Assembly: GCA_964035575.1 (NCBI GenBank) | Contig: OZ037920.1 | Location: 744,001-808,000, forward strand | Reading direction: 5' to 3' | Source: Rhynchopus sp. YZ270_cl-10 | Taxonomy: Eukaryota; Euglenozoa; Diplonemea; Diplonemida; Diplonemidae | Length of the DNA stretch: 64,000 nucleotides | In this document: piece after piece, positions 56,601 through 64,000 of the stretch | Position numbering within the stretch: position 1 is the first letter of the stretch | How the letters are laid out: each line of letters starts with the position of its first letter | The notes under the pieces: generated by a model | What the model was told of the DNA's origin: nothing | The model's database searches: none | What the model saw: only the letters and a program-made list of their open reading frames with translations | Program-made: the position numbers and the translations under genes

Positions 56601-56680
56601 TTTTCGTTGAAATGCTCCGCATGCGCCACAGCAAAGCCCAGCTCGAGCACTCCGACTCAACAGGCGAGCTCATAAGTTAG
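53664..56680 (+). CDS. Predicted N-myristoylated/palmitoylated low-complexity protein, two exons
   Basis: Exons 53,664-54,134 and 56,588-56,680 join in phase 0 to 187 residues. MGNCSS is a classic N-myristoylation site with an adjacent palmitoylatable cysteine, which predicts membrane attachment. Residues 8-125 are Ala/Pro/Thr/Lys-rich and probably disordered. The only conserved-looking part is near the splice: RYHPTCFNPDDTSLGLPRDK joined to EMDAIIFVEMLRMRHSK. Donor GTATGT, acceptor CCCAACAG. The intron is 2,453 bp, ten times the local norm, because it holds a Mutator-like transposon and an F repeat. The family is not recognised. Confidence 0.72.
54242..56399. mobile_element. Non-autonomous Mutator-like DNA transposon, 2,158 bp, inside an intron
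   Basis: Termini GAGAAAAGTTCGATTTCGGC and GCCGAAATCGAACTTTTCTC are perfect inverted repeats, flanked by the 9-bp duplication TTTTATTTT (54,233-54,241 and 56,400-56,408). Arms of about 350 and 275 bp contain many alternating copies of TTCGATTTCGTGACAAA and GTCAATGAAAAAATGGATT, so each arm can fold on itself and with the other. A 1.5-kb core has only short frames, no transposase. The 9-bp duplication and long arms fit the Mutator superfamily. It lies wholly within the intron and is spliced out with it. Confidence 0.85.
56404..56540 (+). repeat. Family F repeat at the 3' end of an intron
   Basis: Nearly the same as 26,688-26,822. The transposon's right duplication touches its left end, so the element inserted at the F boundary. 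The acceptor follows 47 bases later. Confidence 0.65.
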
Positions 56681-56823
56681 TACCAACAGGCTTCCCCCTA
56701 CAGGGCATTCTAATTTAAAAAAAAACACACACGGGTGGGCAGAACGGGAGACGGGAGGGGAGTGATCTGGTAAATGTACAGGTGGGATCCCCAGGCTTGG
56801 TGCATCTTATATAAAAGCTTTTT

Positions 56824-56866
56824 GGAGATGACTAAACACGGCTTAGGGTCACCTTATAGGCTTTTC
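56824..56866 (+). repeat. Family C hairpin repeat
   Basis: GAGATGACTAAACACGGCTT then AGGGTCACCTTATAGGC. Confidence 0.45.
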
Positions 56867-56973
56867 TTTTTTTGAGGTGTGCTTGCGGTGATTTGTCTTG
56901 ACATTTAGGTTTGTTTTAGGGGAAAAAATGGGACCGGGGGGGTGGGTTGGAGTGTCAACCCAGCATCTAAAAA

Positions 56974-57050
56974 AGGCTTCGGCCAAACTTTGAGTACAGA
57001 ACTTTGTTCCGTTTTTTTTGGATCGAAGTGATTGTTGACAACAGAAAAAA
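56974..57050 (+). repeat. Family D hairpin repeat
   Basis: GGCTTCGGCCAAACTTTGAG, TACAGAACTTTGTTCCG, AGTGATTGTTGACAACAG. Confidence 0.55.
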
Positions 57051-58096
57051 AAACTTCTTTTTTTTTTTGAGAGGAAAAGCAGAGGGAGTTGTAGAGGGGG
57101 GAGAGAGCGAACGGCATATATGTTGGGATCTATTGGTTTCCTTTAACGTACGCACCTCCTCTCTCAATTGGGGTGTGCGCTTTTTTGTTTTTTTCTCCCT
57201 TTTTAAAGGAAAGAGATGAGGACAGCGGGGACGATATTCGTTTATTTTACTTTTATAAAGATTTCCTTTTTTACTTTTTTGCCTACGGCCTGCCCCCCCG
57301 TTGATTGTATAGTATGACTCGCGGGTTGGAACTAGTTTCTTCCTTTTCCCTTCGTTTAGGGCAGCCTTGTTATTTTTTTGATGACCAAAATAATTTTGGT
57401 CTCAATGGCAGCTTAACACTAAAGATTTATCAAAAAAAACGAGCCTTCCCAAAAAATGTGCCACCGAAAAAATGCAAAATGTATTTGCCAGAATAGAAAA
57501 TTTTTCTTTTTTTTTATTTTTCAAAAAAAAGATCCCCCCCCACCCTGCCGAGTTTGCAATGTTTTTTTTTTTTTTTGTTTTGTTTGAAAAAGATGGGTAC
57601 ATTTAGTGCACCCTGTTATACCTTCTATTCAGTAGAATAGATAGTATATGAAAACAATTTGAAGAGATGAGGGGGTTGAGGGAAAATACTTCTTCTATTT
57701 TATTTTCATCAGTGCCCCTCCCCTGCTCTCCGCCTGGTGTGTCTGGTGAGCCGTTTTTTGCACAGTGCAATCTCTTTCACCTATTTTTTTTTATGGGGGG
57801 GGTGTAAAGGTTCCTTCTTCCTTTTTTTCCTTTCAAGGCGACCAAAATATGTCTTACCAAAGTTTTCTGTTTTTCTTTTGTGTGGCCGTATGGACCGTAG
57901 ATATCCCATTCCCCTCTCCCCATCCCAAGTCACTACTCCCACCCTTCCACCAAGACCCCATTTTTTTTTCTTTTTTCTTTTGATGAAACAATTTTTTCTT
58001 TTTTTTTTGCTGACTAAGCAGGGAGTGTGTGGCTTGGACTCATCTGACCAATCTTTTCCCTATCTTTTTTTTTTTTGTCAGGCGTTTGACACTTTC

Positions 58097-58202
58097 AGCT
58101 GATGGTATTCAGGAGGTGGGGTTTCACAACTTTTCACAATGTGGGTGTGAAAAGTTGTGACAAAAGTTGTGAACCCCCGCCCCCCGTATATCACCATCAG
58201 CT
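58097..58202. repeat. 106-bp palindrome
   Basis: Outer arms AGCTGATGGT/ACCATCAGCT enclose GGTTTCACAACTTTTCACAA and TGTGAAAAGTTGTGA...GTTGTGAACCC. Foldback MITE or structured RNA; no target-site duplication clear to me. Confidence 0.6.
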
Positions 58203-58515
58203 TCTCTTTTTTTCTTCTTTTTTTTGTCATTTCCACGTACCTACGTAACTGTTTGTTTGCGTTTTTTTTTTTGAAAGTGGTCACAACTTTCTTAAGAGAG
58301 GGAACGGCGCCCCCCCACCCTGCACATATTTTTTTCAAAAAAAGAACTGGTAGCGGCAAATATGTGTTCTTATTTTTTCCCTGTTACCTTCTTTGTCCTG
58401 AAGCTCTTTTTGTGCTGTTCTTGAATGTCTAACAAAACTATAAAAAAAAAAAAAACGCCCACTGACATAGTGATAACAAAAAATGGGGCTTTGTGGAGGA
58501 GGAAAAAAAAAAAAT

Positions 58516-58565
58516 AGTGGAGTTCATCCTCGGGTGTCTACACTAATACATCCAAGTTTTCAAAA
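58516..58565 (+). repeat. Family A short repeat
   Basis: AGTGGAGTTCATCCTCGGGT then GTCTACACTAATACATCC. Confidence 0.65.
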
Positions 58566-58736
58566 AAAGTCCCCCCCACCTCGGAGTTAGGGCATTGTTG
58601 AAACACCAGCAGCAAAAAAAAAAAAAATGCCTTCTTTTTCTTGGACAAAATGTCATTTTAACGTGTCACTTTAAAAAAAAATTTTTTTTTGACAGATTTC
58701 TTGTACATTTTGTCACAGAGAGGTGGTGTTACCGAT

Positions 58737-58882
58737 CTGCTGTCGGGGACATGTCAACGACGTGTCAAGGACATGTCAATATAGGGGGGGGTGTGTCATT
58801 TTCCCTGTAAACCTTGTGTCAAGGACATGTCAAGGACCTGTCAATATGGGCCCTTTCGGGAACACCAAGAGGGCTTTTTTTT
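58737..58882 (+). repeat. Family H repeat (GACMTGTCAA microrepeats)
   Basis: GGACATGTCAACGACGTGTC, AAGGACATGTCAATAT, GGACCTGTCAATATGGGCCC, GGAACACCAAGAG. The same order occurs at 59,948-60,075 and 60,400-60,527, and a fragment lies in the cyclase intron near 62,523. Confidence 0.5.
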
Positions 58883-59329
58883 TTTTTTTTTTGTATTTTC
58901 ACATTTCTTTTGTGCGCCCTTTTACTACTTTGTTCTTTCTGCCAATAATAATTAAGTACTAGAGCTAAATCATAAGGTTTAAGGGATATGAGGAGGGGAG
59001 ACCTCAGGGCTGGGGTGGCAAATCCGTATTATACGTGGTGGATGGGATGGTGCTGCCTTTGTCAGTACTCTCCCTCCCTTTTTTTAGGTGCACTGTATGT
59101 ATTTCAAGTCAACTTTTTTTTTTTTGTCACCTCATGAAATGAAGGAAAATAGAAACAAAAACATTTTGAAAAAACACACTTTTGCGGTTCTGGGGGACGA
59201 ACCGCGCTGCAGAAGCCACTCCTCACCAAGGTGTGTGCGTTTTACCACAACCTCTCCCATGGGTTTTTATCGTGTGATGAGTGTTAAGTTTCTATTTTTG
59301 GGGCGGCATTTTTTTTTTTCTTTTCTTTT

Positions 59330-59416
59330 TTTGAGTGTAGAACCCACTTCCTCTTTGGTGGGTGATTGTGTTGATGCAACACATTTTGCGTTTCATCGAT
59401 ACAACAACAAAAAAAA
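59330..59416 (+). repeat. Family D hairpin repeat
   Basis: GAGTGTAGAACCCACTTCCT, hairpin ACCCACTTCCTCTTTGGTGGGT in two arms, then ATCGATACAACAACAAAAA. Confidence 0.5.
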
Positions 59417-60215
59417 GTAAAATGTCTTGTGTGAAAGGCGCGTTATCGGGGCGCGCTTCTGTTTTTAACTGTATTTCCCTTTATTTTTTCATATCTGTTT
59501 TTCCCCTTCTTCCCACCCTTTGTTCAGCAACACAAAAAACAAAAAAAAAACAAAAAAAAAAGTGTCCCCTTCTCCACTCCACAATATATCCCCACATAAC
59601 CCAATTCACCAAATCCCACAAACAAAACAACAACAAAAAAAGCAACAAAAAAAAAAAAACAAAAAAAAAGTACAAGTTTTTCAAACAAAAAAACCAACAA
59701 AACAACAAAATAATTTAAAAAAAAAACACAGCAAAAAACAACAAAAACTAATCTCCCTCCCAACCCCCTCATTTTTCACACAAAAAGCCCCACCCTTCCC
59801 TTCCCTTCCCTTCCCCCTACACACACCCCACAGTTCGGGAGAGAGCGGATACCTCGTAATCTCTCACAAAAAAACAAAAACATAAAGGAACCCGCGACTC
59901 CACTGCAACATACACTGCTCAAAAAAATAAACGGAGCTGGTGCTTTCGGAAGTCGGTCAACGACCTGTCGGTGACCTGTCAATATCAGGGGGTGTGTGTA
60001 TAGAGTCCCTGTGTCAGCGACCTGTCAATATCGACCCCTCCCGGAGCACCAAGAGCACAAAAAAAGCACTTTTAAAACAAACAAAATCATTTTCACACAC
60101 CCTACAGTTCCACACACACACACCCCCCTTCCCCCTCCCCTCCCCCTCATACACAAAGAGGTATTTCTATCCTCTGCTTTTCTCAACTTTCATTCTTTCA
60201 TCTTTCAACAAAAAA

Positions 60216-60261
60216 TAGTGGAGTTCATCCTCGGGTGTCTACACTAATACAAAGTTTTCAA
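60216..60261 (+). repeat. Family A short repeat (left duplicate)
   Basis: AGTGGAGTTCATCCTCGGGT then GTCTACACTAATACAAAG. Confidence 0.65.
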
Positions 60262-60282
60262 AAAAAATCCCCCTTTTTAAAC

Positions 60283-60343
60283 CATGCTGTCAATTCGTAT
60301 AGTTTTTGTAGGGTTGGTTGTAGCATGTATCGTGGTGGTGGAA
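60283..60343 (+). pseudogene. Duplicated 5' end of the receptor cyclase gene
   Basis: Encodes the first 20 residues (MLSIRIVFVGLVVACIVVV) and then leaves the gene sequence. A by-product of the 452-bp duplication. It could act as an alternative upstream start, but its frame runs into duplicated spacer. Confidence 0.75.
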
Positions 60344-60666
60344 CCCGCGACTCCACTGCAACATACACTGCTCAAAAAAATAAACGGAGCTGGTGCTTTC
60401 GGAAGTCGGTCAACGACCTGTCGGTGACCTGTCAATATCAGGGGGTGTGTATAGAGTCCCTGTGTCAGCGACCTGTCAATATCGACCCCTCCCGGAGCAC
60501 CAAGAGCACAAAAAAGGCACTTTCAAAACAAACAAAATCATTTTCACACACCCTACAGTTCCACACACACACACCCCCCTTCCCCCTCCCCTCCCCCTCA
60601 TACACAAAGAGGTATTTCTATCCTCTGCTTTTCTCAACTTTCATTCTTTCATCTTTCAACAAAAAA

Positions 60667-60713
60667 TAGTGGAGTTCATCCTCGGGTGTCTACACTAATA
60701 CAAAGTTTTCAAA
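60667..60713 (+). repeat. Family A short repeat 20 bp before the cyclase start
   Basis: Right-hand duplicate of the copy at 60,216; its A tract ends near 60,716. Confidence 0.65.
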
Positions 60714-60734
60714 AAAAATCCCCCTTTTTAAACC

Positions 60735-63700
60735 ATGCTGTCAATTCGTATAGTTTTTGTAGGGTTGGTTGTAGCATGTATCGTGGTGGTGGCAACGTTG
60801 TGTACGACATTGTCATTGTTATCAGGGGATCGCGCTTTGGAGGATACGCGGGAGGTGAGGGACTCCTCTGTTGCAGCCGCGTCAAACGCTGGTGAGGCGA
60901 CCACTGTGAAGATCACCGAGGACTATCTCGACCAAATTGGAAAGGGCGCGGTCCAGCAGATCTCCTCCTTCTGGGGGGTCGTACAGCATTATACCGACAG
61001 CCTCTGCCAAACCGTCATGGCTCCTAAAGACCCTGCTGTTATCGGCAGTTTCGCTCACATCTACTCTCTCAGAACTAATTTATATTATGCTTCAAAAAAC
61101 CTATATGAAATCCAAGGTGCCGGCCTCACCACAGTCGACCACCAGACTGTCACCATTTCAGAATTTCCCGCAACTTTTAATAGCACCGACTTTCACCATT
61201 ATAGCTGTATCATCAACAATGGGAGTGGTTATGATGTGCCGGGAGGCATGCCAGCACAGTACCGTACTCAACATGGAGAGATTATACCTGACTCGGAGGG
61301 TGATATGTATGGTTGGCCGGATCGGGTTGAAGGGATGTATGGAACGGATTGTTGGTCGTCGGGGTATCGTGGGGTGGAGTCGAAAGGGGCTGTGTTGGGG
61401 TTGGCCTGCGTTACACCGGGTTCTCCGGTAATTGCTACTAATCTGCAGGCGTTGCCGTATATCCCGTTTGGTGTGTCGGTGTTCTCGCCGTTGATCAGTT
61501 ATGGTCGGTATGTGGCGGTGATTGCGCAGTGTGCGTATGGCGACCCAGCGACGCAGCAGCGGATAGGTGTTGCGCTCGCAGGGGCAGATGTGAGGAAGAT
61601 TACGACGTTCCTGCAGACGGTGGACCTCGGGCAGGATGAAGGGTCGTTTGGAAGGGTGTTTGTGACAGTGCGGTCGCATATGCTTGATCCTACGAATGTT
61701 GGGATGCTTGCAGGGACCTCGCATGGAGAGTATGGTGGGGGTATTTTTATGAGATGTAAACTACGAAAACGGGTGTAGAACTGCATGGTTGGGTGTCCAC
61801 CCCCGGAGGTACATTGTCACGAGAGGGTTTTGTATTTCAAGTCAAAAAAAAATTTTTTTTTGTGCAAAGACTGCAGCTTATGGTGAGATGATTTGATTTA
61901 AGGTTGGCTATCATCTCATAAACTTTTCGGGTCTTTCATTTTGAAACGAATTTTTGTTAACTTCTCTTTATTACACAATGTCCACAGCCCCTCTCTCGTG
62001 ACGGATACCACCAGCGACGGGATAGTGGAGCCCATCGCAGCTGTGAACTGCACCGACCCCATCGTCGCCGCGACAGCGAAGTACCTCCTCACGCCGACCA
62101 CACACGAAGGCGTTGCCCTGACCATGAACGAACGCCTCTACGCAGAGAACAAAGCACACCTCTTCAACAGCGCGACAGACCGCGCCCCAGAGGGCGAGGA
62201 CTTTCTCATGAGGTATCCCACCCCCCCCCTCCGCTTCCAAACTCCCCCCCCTCATCTAAGCACGAGAGACTTAGGGTCATCTTATAAACTTTTCCACCTT
62301 CTCTGCTCTCCCCAAAGCGCCCTTTTGGTAATATGGTATCCACGAAACACGAAGAATCGGAAGGTGAGAGGCTGCGTGGAGATGACGAAAAAAGGCGAGG
62401 TGAGTACATCATCAATTTATCAAATAAAAATGAATTTGGTTTCTTCTACTCTAAAACCCCCTCTACAGAGTTTGGGCAAAAAACCCCACTATAAAGTAAA
62501 TTATAAAATGACACCCCCCACCGGGACATGCCAAGGACATATCAAGGGCCTTCTCCGGATCACCACTTATCAAATTAAAATGAATTGGTTTCTTACACCC
62601 TAAAACCCCTCCACAGGGTCCATGTCTACAACAACCAACGAGGCATTGACTGGTTTGTTATAACGATGATTGACCGAGAGTACATCCTTGGGGAGGTGGA
62701 TCGCACCGTTCTGGCAACCCAGAGACACATTGACGACTCAGAGGCTGACGTTAAAGCAGACCTGCAGGCATCACGCCGCATATTATACATTGTTGTTGCC
62801 TTGCTTGCTACTGTACCGACCTTTTTGGCAGTTCTTCTGGTCTTCCGTATTACGGCACCGCTTCTAAGGCTGTCTGAAGATATGGCGTGCGTTGCAGTCA
62901 TGAACCTATCGGTTGTAGATACACAGCGAAGCACCTCAATCCTCTCTGAAGTTGGTACCATGGAGGATTCGTTCAAAAGGATGATCCAGAATTTGATAGA
63001 GTATCGGCAGTATCTCCCGCAGGCGGTGTTGCAGGAGAGTGAGGCGGAGGAGGAGGATGCGGATTCAGCTAGGGTAATGTCTCAGTCGATACAGCCAAGC
63101 GAGGCGCAGGGGCAAATGAGCCGTTCAGGGTCCCAGCATACTTCTGGAAAGGATTCTTCTGTCGTGGGGAAGAAGAACGTATTGAAGGACAGTGTGATGA
63201 GGAAAAAGGCGGTCACGTTGTTGGTGTCGAATATCAAAGCGTTTCACGCAGATCGGAGGGCGGATCCGAGCTTATCAGGGTTGGTTGCGTACTTTACGCA
63301 GTTTGTTGCGACGGCGCAGGGGCATAGGGGGATAATTGATAGTGTCTCTGGGGATAAGGTGTATGTGTCGTACAATACTGTGATCGCGTCGTCAAACCAT
63401 AAGTCTCATGCAGTGCAAACAGCAAACCAAGTCACCTCAAAACTCAGAGAAGGGCAAGAAACCAAGCGGTATATCGTTAACGTAGGGATCGCCTCAACAG
63501 ACTCCTATTGTGGAAATATTGGGTGTAATGGGTTGAGGAGTTTCTCGGTGATCGGGGCGTGTGTAGCGAATGCGCGGATGTTGGAAAGATTCGGACGCCA
63601 TCTTGGTTTAAGCATTGTCGCAGATGGCACTGTATCGGACGACGCAAAATTCCGTTTTACGGTGAAATCCATTGCAAAAGCAATAATGAGTGACGGCAAA

Positions 63701-64000
63701 CCAACTCATTTAAGAGAGGTGCTTGGCGAGAAATGTGTCGCAGAAGAGGAGTGGATGTACCAGATAGAGGCTGCAGCTGCGGGGGATCCGTGCAAGGCGT
63801 GGAATGAGACGTGCGCAGCGATGTATTCTGGACAGATCGCAGATGTACGCAAATTTCTGGATTCGGACAAAGAGACGCGAGGAGGGGGAGGAGGAGGTGA
63901 CGATGGCCCCAACCTCACCCTCACCCTCATGCAGGAATGCGTCGCCTGCTCTGTTGCGCCGCTGCCGATTGATTTGTTCGGGTTTTCGGGGGCATTCTCC
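60735..64000 (+). CDS. dCache-HAMP receptor with degenerate cyclase domain, three exons, cut by window edge
   Basis: Exons 60,735-61,729, 61,988-62,212 and 62,617 to beyond 64,000 join in frame (donors GTATGG and GTATCC, acceptors CCACAG) to 868 residues so far. TM1 (about 5-28), an extracellular Cache-like sensor (about 40-455), TM2 (462-485) and a HAMP segment with the YRQYLPQAV linker lead to a cyclase-fold domain from about 605. The catalytic positions are altered: VSNIK instead of FTDI, SVSGDK without the adenine lysine, SFSVIG without the second selecting Asp, and VANARM instead of VNxxxR. It therefore looks non-catalytic unless another domain follows outside the window. The linker resembles that of the 46,104 cyclase. 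Confidence 0.82.
61753..61846 (+). repeat. Family E repeat inside cyclase intron 1
   Basis: AGATGTAAACTACGAAAACG, GTAGAACTGCATGGTTGG, CACGAGAGGGTTTTGTATTT; lies 23 bases after the 5' splice site. Confidence 0.6.
61880..61928 (+). repeat. Family C-like hairpin inside cyclase intron 1
   Basis: GAGATGAT/ATCATCTC stem followed by ATAAACTTTTC, the usual C right flank. Confidence 0.45.
62252..62294 (+). repeat. Family C hairpin repeat inside cyclase intron 2
   Basis: CTAAGCACGAGAGACTTAGG then GTCATCTTATAAACTTTTCC. Two GAATTGGTTTCTT-like segments follow, each leading to a CTACAG or CCACAG; the second is the acceptor used. Confidence 0.55.

Larger units (their letters stand above)
56681..60734. other. 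4-kb spacer before the receptor cyclase
   Basis: No gene on either strand. Holds C (56,824-56,866), D (56,974-57,050 and 59,330-59,416), a 106-bp palindrome (58,097-58,202), A (58,516-58,565, 60,216-60,261 and 60,667-60,713), H (58,737-58,882) and a 452-bp tandem duplication (59,892-60,795). Confidence 0.6.
59892..60795 (+). repeat. 452-bp tandem duplication reaching into the cyclase gene
   Basis: 59,892-60,343 and 60,344-60,795 are almost identical direct copies, each with an H repeat, an A repeat and the first 20 codons of the receptor cyclase (ATG at 60,283 and 60,735). The left copy breaks off after those codons and restarts the unit with AACCCGCGACTCC. Confidence 0.85.

Noticed and set aside
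59362-59885. Lys/Asn/Gln-rich frames near 59.5 kb
   Set aside because: Simple A/C-rich sequence; no family features and no stable frame.
26491-60713. Families A/B as tRNA genes or a CRISPR array
   Set aside because: No cloverleaf or T-loop motif; copies are dispersed, not regularly spaced, and share no spacer pattern.

Overview
The window is nuclear DNA of a flagellated protist. Spliceosomal introns with a strict GTATGT-type donor and a YAG acceptor interrupt several genes. The recognisable genes are eukaryotic: alpha-tubulin with Lys40 and a C-terminal Tyr, RPB10, DAD1, HUS1, a V-ATPase proteolipid, the cilium protein ARMC2 and class III nucleotidyl cyclases. I cannot fix the lineage from sequence alone. 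Every gene I can support lies on the + strand. No tRNA, rRNA, CRISPR or virus-derived element was recognised.

Bases 1-19,500 are a mosaic tandem array. Unit 1 is LPMO, alpha-tubulin, module P, then a secreted WD40 protein. Unit 2 (about 7.8-13.5 kb) has LPMO, P and WD40 but no tubulin. Unit 3 (from about 14.1 kb) has LPMO, tubulin and P, but P is followed by a secreted ML-domain (lipid-binding) protein. Units 1 and 3 match at a constant offset of 14,267 bp. The LPMO is a CBP21-type AA10 chitin monooxygenase, an enzyme class best known from bacteria. Its three copies encode identical proteins and carry two cysteine-rich C-terminal repeats that I do not recognise.

Bases 19,500-33,700 hold the ML protein, RPB10, DAD1 and two paralogous multi-exon cysteine-rich surface glycoproteins with probable GPI-anchor signals. 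A module of about 210 bp (P) lies 100-130 bp upstream of the start codons of five genes that are otherwise unrelated: WD40 twice, ML, RPB10 and DAD1. It is the most interesting regulatory signal in the window.

Bases 33,700-64,000 have long intergenic spaces full of homopolymers and short dispersed repeats. The families named here are A, B and D (A-rich 3' ends), C (hairpin), E, F, G and H. The genes are HUS1, ARMC2, a TPR-like protein with a C-terminal cysteine cluster, a six-TM adenylyl cyclase, a V-ATPase c''-type proteolipid, a predicted N-acylated protein, and a dCache-HAMP-cyclase receptor cut by the right edge. Two non-autonomous DNA transposons have visible target-site duplications: a 1,079-bp hAT-like element inside an E repeat, and a 2,158-bp Mutator-like element inside an intron.

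Taken together the genes suggest a phagotrophic or osmotrophic flagellate that secretes chitin-active and adhesive proteins, keeps tubulin in an amplified cluster, and senses its surroundings through cyclase receptors. That ecological reading is inference.
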